Part shown: piece after piece, positions 33,134 to 43,502 of the stretch
Layout of the letters: each line of letters starts with the position of its first letter
Position numbering within the stretch: position 1 is the first letter of the stretch
Translations under genes and position numbers: made by a program
Assembly (NCBI GenBank): GCA_002729595.1
Contig: PBYL01000106.1
Location: forward strand, 1 to 47,221
Reading direction: 5' to 3'
DNA: 47,221 nucleotides
Source of the DNA: Thalassovita sp.
Lineage (GTDB): Bacteria; Bacteroidota; Bacteroidia; Cytophagales; Flammeovirgaceae
The notes under the pieces: generated by a model
Told to the model about the DNA's origin: nothing
The model's input: only the letters and a program-made list of their open reading frames with translations
Database searches by the model: none

Positions 33134-36100
33134 TTACTTTAAAGTACTCAGGAACTCAACTACGTTTCTGATTTCTCTTCTTGACATAATATTAGCCATT
33201 GGAGGCATACTTGAAGGTAAATTTTGTCTTTTACTAATTCTTGAAACAGCTACTTCTAATGGTTCAGCTTCAGAAGTTTTGATGATCAATTCCTCATCGT
33301 TTTCTTCCATCAAAATACCCGAAACAGTTTGTCCATCGTCTAGCGTTAAGCTCACCATACCAAAGCCCGGTGAAAGTCTAGCACTTGGTTCGATTAAAGC
33401 TTGTAGCAATTGCTCTCTGCTCAATGTACTTGCGATATGAGTCAGATCAGGACCAACTTCACCACCGCGACCGTCTACCACGTGGCAACGAACACATTGT
33501 CCGGTAGAGTTTCTGTAGAAGTAAGAAGCACCTAATTCTGCATCACCACCATAAAGCGTTTCTTGGAAGTCTGCAACGGTATTTCCACCTTTAGATTTAA
33601 CATCAGCAATTTTAGCGATTAATGTTTCTGAATGTGTAGAATCTACCGCTTCGATTAAATCCAGTCTAAGATTTTGAGAAAGTTTATCATTCACTAACTG
33701 ATCGATAAGATCATTAAAGATAGGCTCAGTTTTCTCAACTGGCATTTTACCCAAAACTTTTAGCAATTGCTGTTGCTCAGGCACTGTACCATTTTTAATT
33801 ACTGGGTTAACTATTCCCGGAAGGTTTTCTTTAGAAATCTCTAATTGATCGAGTAAGCCGAGTGCAGAAGCTCTTACTACTTCTTCGTTATCTGCCATAC
33901 CTTTTTTAATGAGCGATTCCATGTCATTATATTCCAATTCGTACATAATTGGTAATAAAGCGGCTTTCACTTTTGGCGCTCTGGTAGTAGCGTACAATTG
34001 AGCCAATTTATCGTTCTGATCTTTGATCTTAAGATTTTTGAACATCTCTACAGTAGCTACTAACACCTCAGGGTCTCTTTCTGCTAATAATTTATCGATG
34101 CTATTTGTAACTTTAGCTTGTACTAATTGTGGGTCTCTTTTTACCTCTCCTCTGTATCTACCATCAACACGGTCTGTAACAGAAAGCTCAGACCAAGTAC
34201 CCAATGCAGCTAAAGCTTCAGCTCTTAGAGCAGGCTTTACATTTTTTCTTTCTGCAAAAGAGATTAATAAATCCATTTCTCTTTCACCACCTACACGCAA
34301 AGCAGCGTTGATTGCTCTTCTTAATAGTGGTTCAGAAGTGAAACGAGTTTCAGCAAGTACCTCAGCTAGAGCAGGCAAAGCAGGTTCGATTGACCAATCG
34401 TCGTTAATAGCTCTGGCTGCTTCTGCTACGATATATTCGTCTTTGTCATCCAAAAACAACTTCACATTTTCGCTTGAAAGTCTTCTTAAAACTAATACTG
34501 CGGCAATTCTTAAAGCACGGCTATTGCTCTTTTCTAAAGCTACAAGTGGTTCTTCTTTTCCTATTCTAGAAAGTGCTAAAACTCCTGCGTGTCTGATATA
34601 AACATCTTTATCATTATTTGCCTCAATCATTTTAATTAAAGCATCGGTAGCAGGTTCGTATTTGATGCGACCAATTGCCTGTGCAGCGAAAAACTGAACT
34701 CTTGGATCAGCATTTGAAAGTAGAGGAACCAACTCGCTTCCGGCTTCTGTATATTTTACATCACCCAAGATTTTAGCTGCTTGAGCGATAATTTCAGTAT
34801 CAGCATCTTTTAAAAGTGGCACTAAAGATTTTGCATAAGCAAGTTCTTTTCTAGCTAATTGACCGATACCCCAAATACCATGAACTCTAGCTAATTGGTT
34901 ATCTGTTTGTTGAATTGCTTTTAAGAAAATAGCTTCACCAGCTTTATCTCTGGTAGCAAGTGCAAACTGTGCTTTTTGTCTGATTCTCATATCAGAATAC
35001 TGAAGCAACTCATACAATTTGTTATCGTCTTGCTCAGAGTAATCGAGTTTCATTAAAGATTCAGTCTCTTTTCTGATAGCATCTAAATCGTTTTGATCGT
35101 CTGTAACATCGAGTTTCCAAACGCGGCCATAGTTTTTAGTCCCCCAGCCATTAATCCAGTCAGCCACGTAAAGTGCTCCATCAGGACCAAACTCAATACC
35201 TGTAGGTAAAATACCTCTTACCACTTCGGTTTCTTCTTTCAATTCAAAAGATGCTCCTTTTGGTTTTAGGCTGAATGCCCAAATTGGAGAGCGGCTTGGG
35301 TTTCCTACGAATTCTACTAAGAAGAAATGTTGTTTCCACTTTTCGCCTAAAGCTGTACCTGGGTTGTAAACCATACCAGTTGGGCCATTGTGGTAATTCA
35401 TGATAGGAGGGATGATATAAGCCGCTTGACCTTCCCATCTTGGTTTGTAAAGCTCTTCGTCCATCCAAACTTTGTAAGCATTGTTTCTTGGATCGGTGTA
35501 TTTACCATATTGCCAGTTGGCTCTCCAACCAGCATCAGAACCTTCTACAATGTGCACTAAACGCTCGCTTTCTTTCGGGTGGTCACCATCGTTATCAGAA
35601 CTGATGATGTTACCGTATTCATCAAAAGCAAATTCGTGGGTATTTCTTAAACCTCTCGCATATACTTCAAAATCGCTACCATCAGGATTTGCTCTTACAA
35701 TTACCCCTTGGTTAGGGTATTTGTGGTTTATGCCATCTGGAGAAGTAATGTTAATACCGATATCACCAATACCCCAGTAAATTTTACCATCAGGGCCTTC
35801 AATAGCTCCAGACATACCATGACCGCTAAATCCGATGTGGATAGCAAAACCATGACTGATTGATGTTTTTTCGTCCATTACCCCGTCTCCATCAGTATCT
35901 TTTAATCTCCACATATCAGGACCAACACCCACAAACATATCATCATCACGCACTAAAAGTGCACCAGCAACATCTGTAATTTCTTCGTTAAAATCGTTTA
36001 CTATTTGCATAGAAACATCTGCATAGCCATCGCCATTCTCATCACTTAATCTCCACACTTCGTCTTTTTCTACAGCAAGGTCTTTCCAGTCGTGAGAACC

Positions 36101-36553
36101 ATCGTTGTTTAAGTCTTTTAACCAAGTATTCTCATTACTTTTTTCAGGAGCGAAGTATTCTTTTAAGAATTTTCTTCTGTCTTCTACTGATTGAAGTGCA
36201 ATAGATGGAGTAATCCAGTTTCTGTGACCTCTAATATCGAACTCTGAGTTTTTCTGGCGGTTTGTTCTTGTTAAATAAACTCTGCCTTCGTCGTCGATAT
36301 CCATAGCAATCGGATCGGGTGCTAATGAGTCTGAAGCCCACAAAGTCATTTGGAGACCATCTGCTAATTGCAGAGCAGTGTTTTCTCTAATTTCCTTCGC
36401 TTTTTGTTGCGCTTCTTCAGGAACTTCTCTAACTATTGGGGGAGGTGTTTTTTTTGTTTCTTGTTCTACTGATTCTGAACAGCTATTAAAAAAAAATAAA
36501 AATAGTGATAGCAATACAAACTGATTACACAGTGGCGATAACCTCATTTTCAT
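33134..36553 (-). CDS. PVC-type beta-propeller/HEAT/cytochrome c lipoprotein
   Basis: 1139 residues from the ATG at 36553; a start at 36607 would precede the leader by 18 unrelated residues. The leader LLSLFLFFFNSC gives a lipoprotein. Residues about 60-500 form a beta-propeller of the PQQ-sugar-dehydrogenase/DUF7133 type, with calcium-loop-like repeats (DLNNDGSHDW, DENGDGYAD, DTDGDGVMDE) and GILPTGIEFGPDGALYVADW. Residues about 520-980 are HEAT-like repeats. A C-terminal cytochrome c domain carries the heme motif CVRCH (Cys1020, Cys1023, His1024) and GEVGPDLT. Such proteins are common in Planctomycetes and Bacteroidota that degrade complex glycans. Oxidation of a sugar with electron transfer to the single heme is plausible but unproven. 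Confidence 0.87.
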   Translation of the reverse strand: MKMRLSPLCNQFVLLSLFLFFFNSCSESVEQETKKTPPPIVREVPEEAQQKAKEIRENTALQLADGLQMTLWASDSLAPDPIAMDIDDEGRVYLTRTNRQKNSEFDIRGHRNWITPSIALQSVEDRRKFLKEYFAPEKSNENTWLKDLNNDGSHDWKDLAVEKDEVWRLSDENGDGYADVSMQIVNDFNEEITDVAGALLVRDDDMFVGVGPDMWRLKDTDGDGVMDEKTSISHGFAIHIGFSGHGMSGAIEGPDGKIYWGIGDIGINITSPDGINHKYPNQGVIVRANPDGSDFEVYARGLRNTHEFAFDEYGNIISSDNDGDHPKESERLVHIVEGSDAGWRANWQYGKYTDPRNNAYKVWMDEELYKPRWEGQAAYIIPPIMNYHNGPTGMVYNPGTALGEKWKQHFFLVEFVGNPSRSPIWAFSLKPKGASFELKEETEVVRGILPTGIEFGPDGALYVADWINGWGTKNYGRVWKLDVTDDQNDLDAIRKETESLMKLDYSEQDDNKLYELLQYSDMRIRQKAQFALATRDKAGEAIFLKAIQQTDNQLARVHGIWGIGQLARKELAYAKSLVPLLKDADTEIIAQAAKILGDVKYTEAGSELVPLLSNADPRVQFFAAQAIGRIKYEPATDALIKMIEANNDKDVYIRHAGVLALSRIGKEEPLVALEKSNSRALRIAAVLVLRRLSSENVKLFLDDKDEYIVAEAARAINDDWSIEPALPALAEVLAETRFTSEPLLRRAINAALRVGGEREMDLLISFAERKNVKPALRAEALAALGTWSELSVTDRVDGRYRGEVKRDPQLVQAKVTNSIDKLLAERDPEVLVATVEMFKNLKIKDQNDKLAQLYATTRAPKVKAALLPIMYELEYNDMESLIKKGMADNEEVVRASALGLLDQLEISKENLPGIVNPVIKNGTVPEQQQLLKVLGKMPVEKTEPIFNDLIDQLVNDKLSQNLRLDLIEAVDSTHSETLIAKIADVKSKGGNTVADFQETLYGGDAELGASYFYRNSTGQCVRCHVVDGRGGEVGPDLTHIASTLSREQLLQALIEPSARLSPGFGMVSLTLDDGQTVSGILMEENDEELIIKTSEAEPLEVAVSRISKRQNLPSSMPPMANIMSRREIRNVVEFLSTLK

Positions 36554-36731
36554 TGATGCAAGTAAGTTGTTTTGTTTAAGCTCCTTTCCAACCGAAAAGG
36601 CTAACAAGTTTAATTAATTGGATGCCCCAAAACAAATGTTTTATTCCAAGTTGGTATTTTACTTACTTGAAAAATGCCATAGATCGCTTATGTAGGCTTT
36701 TTTCAATCAATTTCTTGCCCAAAAAAGGTGT

Positions 36732-38003
36732 TTATTGCTCAACTTGTTTGCTGATGCTAATCGTATGTAGCTTATTTTTAATCTGGTAGCTTACTTCTAA
36801 TTGATAATAATTGCAGATTTTTTTAACAATAGCTAAGCCTAAACCAAGAGAAGTAGATGCCTGATTTTGTTTTTTGAATCTCTCGAAAAGCTTTTCGGGA
36901 TTAAAATCTATATTGGCTCCGCTGTTGGCTACAACAAGTTTATCTTCTTGCACTTCAACCAAAAGTTTTCCGCCAATTACATTATGCCTCACTGCATTGT
37001 TAAGCAAATTGGTGATAAGAATATCTGCTAGTGCCATGTGCATTTCGCAAATAAAAGTGCCAGTTGTAGTAAAGCTCGTTTCTAATTCTTTATGTTCGAA
37101 AACCTCTTGGTATTCTTCGAATTTATTTTTGGTTATTACTGAAAAGTTTACGGATTCAAAATCGTGAAACTGCCCATTTTCAATTTTGGAGAGCAACAAC
37201 AAACCATGATGCAGTTTAGAAAGCCGCAAAGTGGATTGATGTATTTGCTCTACCCAATACATCTGCTGATCGGTAAAATTCTTCCCTTGAATTAACTCTT
37301 CTACTCTTGAATTAATGAGTGCCAAAGGAGTTTGAATTTCGTGTGCGGCATTTTCTGTAAACTCTTTCAGGTTTTGGTAATCATCGGAGATTTTATGTGT
37401 CATTTTCTCCAAAACTTGATTCAGTTCGCTAAACTCGTGGATAGATTCTTCGGGCATATCTAAACCGACCCCTCGACTCACATCGAAAGCTTTGGCTTCG
37501 GTTAGGGTTTTGTAAAAAGGTTGCCAGATTTTCTGCGATACTTTTCTCTGGAAAAGAAACAAAATAAACATGGCGATACCCAGTAAGATTACCATGGTTC
37601 CAGAAATAAAACTGAGCAAGGTCTTGGACTCTACCAAAGACTTGCGAATGCTCACTTTATAAGGTTGTTGGTTTATAACCTTATAAAAACTGTATTGGCG
37701 AAATGGATTTATTTCATCATCGAATCGGCTAGCAAATAAGGTATCTTTAAATACCTCAAGTGGCTGTAGGGTATCAGTTACTGAGAAAAGCTCAATCTTG
37801 TTGTCTACAAAATAACAGCTTTCTTCCCAAACTCCCTGCTCAGAAACGTAATGCTCAAAATCTTGTCTCTCAACTTTTAGTCTTGCTTCAACTTCTTGAT
37901 AGATGACAAATTCAGTTACCAGATAAAAAACCAGTGTGAGTAAAATATAGGCGATAATAGAAAAACCGATGTAGTAAGAGTTGGTTTTGGCAAGTAATTT
38001 CAT
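36732..38003 (-). CDS. Sensor histidine kinase
   Basis: 423 residues. Two transmembrane segments (about 11-33 and 131-152) bracket a periplasmic sensor of about 95 residues. The cytoplasmic part has the H-box FTENAAHEIQTPLALI (His221), then the N, G1 and G2 boxes (ILITNLLNNAVRHN, LVVANSGANI, SLGLGLAIVKKIC). No clear HAMP sequence is seen between the second span and the H-box. The gene overlaps the response-regulator gene by 4 bp. The pair is divergent from an RND efflux operon, which is its likely target. Confidence 0.93.
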   Translation of the reverse strand: MKLLAKTNSYYIGFSIIAYILLTLVFYLVTEFVIYQEVEARLKVERQDFEHYVSEQGVWEESCYFVDNKIELFSVTDTLQPLEVFKDTLFASRFDDEINPFRQYSFYKVINQQPYKVSIRKSLVESKTLLSFISGTMVILLGIAMFILFLFQRKVSQKIWQPFYKTLTEAKAFDVSRGVGLDMPEESIHEFSELNQVLEKMTHKISDDYQNLKEFTENAAHEIQTPLALINSRVEELIQGKNFTDQQMYWVEQIHQSTLRLSKLHHGLLLLSKIENGQFHDFESVNFSVITKNKFEEYQEVFEHKELETSFTTTGTFICEMHMALADILITNLLNNAVRHNVIGGKLLVEVQEDKLVVANSGANIDFNPEKLFERFKKQNQASTSLGLGLAIVKKICNYYQLEVSYQIKNKLHTISISKQVEQ

Positions 38004-38677
38004 CCTGTTCCGAATTTATATCCGATTCCGTAAATAGTCTGTATGTAATCTTCACAACCCTTTTCAGTTAACTTTTTTCTCAGATTTTTGATATGAGAAT
38101 ACAGCATATCGAAAGAATCTACAGTATCAATATTATCGCCATACAAATGCTCAGCAATGGCAGATTTGGTAAGTGCAACTTCAATGTTAGAGACAAAATA
38201 CATCAGCAAATCATATTCTTTACGAGAAAGAATTACCTCTTTTTCATTGATAAAAACCCTTCTAGAATTTAGATCAATTTTTATCTCTTTATAATTAACC
38301 ACATTGGTTCCGCCAAACTGTCTTCTGCGAATGAGAGATTTAACTCTCGCATTTAATTCTGAAAGATGGAAAGGTTTGGTGAGGTAATCGTCTGAGCCAA
38401 TTTCTAAGCCTCTAATTTTGTCTTCCACTGCATTTCTTGCCGAAATAATGATGATACCTGTGCTAATATCCTGTTTTTTGATGTGAGAAACGATATCGAA
38501 ACCATTGCCATTGGGTAGATTGAGGTCTACAATGGTGCAATCGTAATTATAAACGCTAATCTTTTCGCGTGCTTCGTGGTAATCATAAACCACTTCTACC
38601 ACAAAGTTTTCTTTGGAGAGGTATTCTGCGATGCTTTCCGCTAAACCTTTTTCGTCTTCGACAACTAGAATCTTCAC
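38000..38677 (-). CDS. OmpR-family response regulator
   Basis: 225 residues. The receiver domain has the acidic pair Glu7-Asp8, the phospho-acceptor Asp51 in CTIVDLNLPNG and the conserved Lys in YLTKPFHLSEL. The C-terminal winged helix (about 128-225) contains ILSRKEYDLLMYFVSN and DMLYSHIKNLRKKL, typical of OmpR/PhoB. First gene of the two-component operon. Its promoter faces that of the TolC-RND-MFP operon across a 148-bp gap with an inverted repeat. Confidence 0.95.
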   Translation of the reverse strand: MKILVVEDEKGLAESIAEYLSKENFVVEVVYDYHEAREKISVYNYDCTIVDLNLPNGNGFDIVSHIKKQDISTGIIIISARNAVEDKIRGLEIGSDDYLTKPFHLSELNARVKSLIRRRQFGGTNVVNYKEIKIDLNSRRVFINEKEVILSRKEYDLLMYFVSNIEVALTKSAIAEHLYGDNIDTVDSFDMLYSHIKNLRKKLTEKGCEDYIQTIYGIGYKFGTG

Positions 38678-38729
38678 ATCATTAACTGTTTATTGGATTG
38701 GCAAATATAAAACCTGAAATCTGTAAACA

Positions 38730-38787
38730 TTCTGGATTTTGAGCTTTCTGTAATCCAAAGTCTATCCAGAATTGGCTCTTAGCTTTG
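38730..38787 (+). promoter_or_regulatory. Promoter of the efflux operon with candidate response-regulator sites
   Basis: TAGCTTTG at 38780-38787 is an exact Bacteroidota -7 element, 38 bp before the TolC-like start codon. No TTTG is present at -33 spacing. Upstream, TTCTGGAT (38730-38737) is repeated inverted as ATCCAGAA (38764-38771), and TTCTG recurs at 38746. A weak -33 with flanking repeats fits activation by the divergent OmpR-type regulator. Confidence 0.5.
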
Positions 38788-38825
38788 TCTGAAATTACAA
38801 TTTACGATTAACAAAAGAAATACAA

Positions 38826-40217
38826 ATGTCAGCGAACGGAGTTTATTATCGATGGCTATTACCGATATTATTTGTTTTTGCTGCTGTACCGATACACGCT
38901 CAAGTTGTGAGTTTAGAATCGGCACTAGACGAAGCTCAGGCAAACTATCCGGAAATTAAAGCCAAACAGGCATTGGTTAAAAGCGCAGAAGATGAAAAAA
39001 AAGCGGTCGCCAATGCTTACATTCCTACATTATCCATGCAGCATCAATATACCTATGCTACTAGTAACAATGTAGAAGGTTCATTTTACCCGAATGGAGT
39101 TACCATTTCACCGTCGGGAGGAGTGAGAACCGAAAATATTAACGATCCTGCTTTCGGGGTTTTTACTTCGGCAATGGTAGAGTGGAATGTATATGGATTT
39201 GGGAAACTAAATGCCCAAAACAATGCAGCCAAAGCAGGAATTATTACCCAAGAGGCAGAATTGGATAACAGCATTTTTCAACATAAAGTAAAAACTGCTG
39301 ATGCTTATCTAATGCTTTTAATAGCAGAAAAGCTCACAGAAATACAAGAGAAAAATGTGCAAAGAGCGGCCAGTTTTTACGAGGCAGTTTCTGCGGGAGT
39401 AAGTTCCGGATTGCGATCTGGTGTAGATAGCTCTTTGGCGAGTGCAGAATATGCCAAAGCAAAAATCTTATATCTGGAAAGTGAGCGAAATGAGAATGCA
39501 AGAAAGTACCAACTCATGGAGCTTTTGGGCAGAAATGCAGAAGAAGAAATGATCAACATAGATAGCATGGAGTTTTTCAGCAAACTTCCAATGGCTTTCA
39601 AATCTGAAGAATATACTATCAACCAGCATCCTGTACTAACCTTGCAGCAGGCAAAAATGAGTCAGGCTCACCAACAAGGTGTCTCAGCAAACAGGGAATT
39701 TTACCCTGACATTACGTTGGTGGGCGCTGCCTGGGCAAGGGGGTCAGGAGTTTCTAATTCAGATAACTCTTACCATACAGACTTTGCTAGTGGTACAGAA
39801 TATCAAGTCCAGAACTATTTGTTAGGAGTTGCCATTAAATGGGTTCCTACCAATTTTTTTGCTTCTAGAAACCGCCAGCAAAAATACGAGCACATTGTAG
39901 AGCAGCAAACAGAAACCTACAATCAACAGCAATTGGGTCTTAAAAGGCAGTTGCGAGAATCTGAAATGCAATACAAGGTGATGGTTGAGCAAGCTGAAAC
40001 CGCTCCAATTCAACTACATGCTGCTCAAAAAGCTTATAAGCAAGCAGCAGCGCGCTACAAAAATGGTCTTACAGATTTGCCGACCATGTTGCAAAGTGTG
40101 GTGGCATTAAACAGAGCAGAAGCAGATTATGCCATCGCTTACAGCAATGTTTGGCGCTCTTATCTGATGATTGCAGCTTCTAAAGGCGATCTATCTGATT
40201 TTATCGAAATGCTTTAA
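38826..40217 (+). CDS. TolC-family outer-membrane efflux protein
   Basis: 463 residues. A signal peptide ends near residue 25 (AAVPIHAQ). The two-fold TolC repeat is seen as VSLESALDEAQANYPEIKAKQALV near the N-terminus and QLHAAQKAYKQAAARYKNGLTDLPTMLQSVVALNRAEADY near the C-terminus, separated by long coiled-coil helices. It forms the outer-membrane channel of the tripartite pump encoded by the next two genes and is the first gene of that operon, with a 48-bp gap to the RND gene. Confidence 0.92.
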   Translation: MSANGVYYRWLLPILFVFAAVPIHAQVVSLESALDEAQANYPEIKAKQALVKSAEDEKKAVANAYIPTLSMQHQYTYATSNNVEGSFYPNGVTISPSGGVRTENINDPAFGVFTSAMVEWNVYGFGKLNAQNNAAKAGIITQEAELDNSIFQHKVKTADAYLMLLIAEKLTEIQEKNVQRAASFYEAVSAGVSSGLRSGVDSSLASAEYAKAKILYLESERNENARKYQLMELLGRNAEEEMINIDSMEFFSKLPMAFKSEEYTINQHPVLTLQQAKMSQAHQQGVSANREFYPDITLVGAAWARGSGVSNSDNSYHTDFASGTEYQVQNYLLGVAIKWVPTNFFASRNRQQKYEHIVEQQTETYNQQQLGLKRQLRESEMQYKVMVEQAETAPIQLHAAQKAYKQAAARYKNGLTDLPTMLQSVVALNRAEADYAIAYSNVWRSYLMIAASKGDLSDFIEML

Positions 40218-40265
40218 GAAAGGCATTATCTCTCAATACATCAAAATTATTATCATAAATTATCT

Positions 40266-43200
40266 ATGCTACAAATTATAAAGTCGGCTTTAAGAAAGCC
40301 AATATCCGTTGTGGTTGTAGTACTGGGTATTATATTCTTTTCGGTACTCTCCATACAAAGCATACCAGTAGATATATTTCCTGAACTCGAACAACCTTCA
40401 CTTTACGTAATTCAGCCTTATGGTGGAATGGCGCCAGACCAAATGGATGGTTTCATTACTACGCGTTACCAAGATCACTTTTTATATGTTTCTGGTGTGC
40501 GAGATGTAGAAGTGAGAACCATTCAGGGAATGTCGATTCTAAAGCTTAAGTTTTATCCCGGTACAGATATGGGTGAAGCGGCAGCAGAAGTAGCCAACAA
40601 CATTGCCCGTTCCAAAGCTTATATGCCAGAAGGTACAGTTCCTCCACAGGTGTTAAGGTTCGATGCCAGTTCGGTTCCAGTGGGGCAGCTAGTTTTCGAA
40701 AGTGCTACCAGAACACTCAACGAAATTCAAGATTATGCATCTTCTAGAGTACGCCCGCTGTTTTCTAAGATTGAAGGTGTTTCTAGTCCTCCGCCTTTGG
40801 GTGGTAACCAGCGATCAATTATCGTAAAGGTTGATCCGAAAAAGATGAGGAGTTACAAACTCACGCCCGAAGAAGTTATTCAATCTATAATTGCTAACAA
40901 CCAACCTTCTCCCGCCGGAAATATCAGAATTGGCAATCAAACTTTAATGACTCCTGTAAACTCACTGGTAGACGATCCGCAAGAGTTTTTAAATGTGCCA
41001 ATTCGCACAGGTTCTGGACCAACAGTTTTTATTCGTGATATCGCTACGGTAGAAGATGCCGCAGATATTACCGTAGGTTATGCTTTGATACAGGGAAAAA
41101 GGGCGGTGTATATTCCAGTGGTGAAGAAGGCAGATGCTTCCACTTTGGCGGTGGTTAACAATCTAAAGGCGGCAATGCCTCGCTTGCAAGATGCCATTCC
41201 AGAAGATATTAAAGTCTCTTATGAGTTCGACCAATCAGTTTATGTTTCCAATTCTTTAAAGAGTTTAATTACTGAAGGTATTTTGGGAGCGATGTTGACC
41301 GGCTTAATGGTTTTACTTTTTTTAAAAGATTGGCGAAGTGTAATTATCGTAGTAACCACCATTCCAATATCAGTTTTAACTGCGGTAATTCTGATGAATT
41401 TGTTTGGTCAAACCATCAACATTATGACCTTAAGTGGTCTGGCGCTCTCGATTGGTATTTTGGTAGATGAATCAACCGTAACCATAGAAAACATCCATCA
41501 GCATCTCGAAATGAATAAGACCAGAGCCCAAGCAATTTGGGATGCCTGTAAAGAAATTACTTTTCCTAAGTTCTTGATCTTGTTGTGTATTCTGGCGGTT
41601 TTTGTACCAGCATTTGTTATGCATGGTGTTCCTAGATCGATGTTCTTACCACTTTCTTTGGCAGTTGGTTTTGCTATGATCGCTTCCTTCCTTTTGTCTA
41701 TGACTTTGGTTCCGGTGATGTCTAACTGGTTATTAAAAAGCCATCCGCATAAAGCAAGTGAGTCTCACACATTGGCTTTAGATCATGTAGAAAATAATGC
41801 GATGTTAGAAGAAAGTCTTCATCCAGATAACTCCACAGGTTTTAACCGATTTAGAAATAAATACTTGTTGAGGTTAAATAAGATGATGGATAGCGGAGGA
41901 CTCTGGCTGAGTTTGTATTTAGGTGTAGCAGTGCTGCTTATTGGAGTTGGTTTCTATTTTATCGGAACAGATATTTTGCCGCATGCAAACAGCCATCAGT
42001 TTCAACTAAGATTAAGAGCCGATGATGGTACTAGGGTAGAAAGAACAGAAGAAATCACACTCAAAGTTTTAGATATTATAGATGAACAAGTGGGTGAAGA
42101 AAATGTAGATATCACTTCTGCTTACATAGGAAATGTGCCAACAAGTTATGGTTCAGCTCAGGCTTTTGTTTTTAATAGTGGTCCACACGAAGCAGTGATG
42201 CAAGTAGCCGTGAACGAAGAAGTCGATCTGGATATTGATGAATTGAAAGAAGAATTAAGAGCCAGTATTGCTAAGCAACTACCAGATTTGAGAGTTTCTT
42301 TTGAGCCGATTGAATTGGTAGATAAAATTATGAGTCAAGGTGCGGCGACTCCAATTGAAGTAAATGTAGCTGCGAGAGATATTGAGCAGGCAAATCGCTT
42401 TGCTTTAAAGATTATAGATCAAATGGAGGAAATTCCTTATCTGCGAGATATACAGATCGCCCAGCCCATGAATTACCCAGTTTTAAAAATTGATATGGAT
42501 AGAGCAAGGGCAGGGCAGATGGGAATTACCCCGAATCAAGTGGCAAAATCTTTAGTGGCAGCTACTTGGTCTAGCCGATTTACAGATAAAAACCTTTGGT
42601 TAGATAATTCTAAAGGACTTGCTTATCAGGTGCAGGTGCAAATTCCTGAATACGAAATGACTTCTGCTGATGACATCGCCAACATTCCATTGCAAAGAGG
42701 GAAAATCCATCCGACAATTGCAGATGTGGCGACACTTTCTAGAGAAACAGCTCCGGGGCAGTATGATAGAAGTGGTCCAAACCGCTTGGTAACCATTACT
42801 GCTAATATCCACAATAAAGATTTGGGAGCAGCCAGTGAAGCGGTAAAACAAGCCATTGCAGATGCAGGCGATCCACCAAGAGGGATGATCGTCGAGCTCA
42901 AAGGATTGGCTCAATTATTAACTGATACTTTGAGTAGTTTGCAAGGAGGTTTGTTGGTGGCTATTGTTATTATATTTTTATTGCTTACTGCCAACTTTCA
43001 GTCTTTCAAATTATCTCTGGTAGTGCTTTCTTCGGTACCTGCGGTAATTGCTGGCTCTTTGCTTATGCTGCTACTTTGCGGTTCAACACTCAATCTGCAA
43101 TCTTATATGGGCATTATCATGTCAGTGGGGGTGTCTGTTTCCAATGCGATTTTGTTAATTACCAATGCTGAAAACCTGAGAATGGAATACCATGATTCTC

Positions 43201-43484
43201 GAAAAGCGGCATTGATGGCAGCAGGTAGCAGAATTCGCCCGATTATGATGACCAGTATTGCCATGATCGCTGGTATGGTTCCGATGGCCAGTGGAATGGG
43301 AGAAGGTGGCGACCAGATTGCGCCACTAGGGCAAGCAGTAATTGGAGGTCTAATAGTTTCTTCTATCGCATCGCTACTCATCTTACCCGGCATATTTAAT
43401 CTGGCGCAATCTAAAGCCAGTGTGGAATCAGTTTCTCTCGATCCGGAAGACGAAGCAAGTAAATATTATGTACAACCGAATTAA
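40266..43484 (+). CDS. RND-family efflux permease
   Basis: 1072 residues, full length. An N-terminal transmembrane segment (ISVVVVVLGIIFFSVLSI) is followed by periplasmic porter domains, TM2-TM6 around 335-480 including the TM4 motif GILVDESTVTIENI, a second porter half and TM8-TM12 to about 1045. The end of the first half and start of the second (DIFPELEQPSLYVIQPYGGMAP) look like the HAE-1 and metal-efflux branches; TM4 has Asp-Glu as in many Bacteroidota pumps. Substrate is unknown. It uses the proton gradient and works with the neighbouring TolC and MFP proteins. Confidence 0.94.
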   Translation: MLQIIKSALRKPISVVVVVLGIIFFSVLSIQSIPVDIFPELEQPSLYVIQPYGGMAPDQMDGFITTRYQDHFLYVSGVRDVEVRTIQGMSILKLKFYPGTDMGEAAAEVANNIARSKAYMPEGTVPPQVLRFDASSVPVGQLVFESATRTLNEIQDYASSRVRPLFSKIEGVSSPPPLGGNQRSIIVKVDPKKMRSYKLTPEEVIQSIIANNQPSPAGNIRIGNQTLMTPVNSLVDDPQEFLNVPIRTGSGPTVFIRDIATVEDAADITVGYALIQGKRAVYIPVVKKADASTLAVVNNLKAAMPRLQDAIPEDIKVSYEFDQSVYVSNSLKSLITEGILGAMLTGLMVLLFLKDWRSVIIVVTTIPISVLTAVILMNLFGQTINIMTLSGLALSIGILVDESTVTIENIHQHLEMNKTRAQAIWDACKEITFPKFLILLCILAVFVPAFVMHGVPRSMFLPLSLAVGFAMIASFLLSMTLVPVMSNWLLKSHPHKASESHTLALDHVENNAMLEESLHPDNSTGFNRFRNKYLLRLNKMMDSGGLWLSLYLGVAVLLIGVGFYFIGTDILPHANSHQFQLRLRADDGTRVERTEEITLKVLDIIDEQVGEENVDITSAYIGNVPTSYGSAQAFVFNSGPHEAVMQVAVNEEVDLDIDELKEELRASIAKQLPDLRVSFEPIELVDKIMSQGAATPIEVNVAARDIEQANRFALKIIDQMEEIPYLRDIQIAQPMNYPVLKIDMDRARAGQMGITPNQVAKSLVAATWSSRFTDKNLWLDNSKGLAYQVQVQIPEYEMTSADDIANIPLQRGKIHPTIADVATLSRETAPGQYDRSGPNRLVTITANIHNKDLGAASEAVKQAIADAGDPPRGMIVELKGLAQLLTDTLSSLQGGLLVAIVIIFLLLTANFQSFKLSLVVLSSVPAVIAGSLLMLLLCGSTLNLQSYMGIIMSVGVSVSNAILLITNAENLRMEYHDSRKAALMAAGSRIRPIMMTSIAMIAGMVPMASGMGEGGDQIAPLGQAVIGGLIVSSIASLLILPGIFNLAQSKASVESVSLDPEDEASKYYVQPN

Positions 43485-43502
43485 TCTAATCTTCTCAAAG
43501 AA

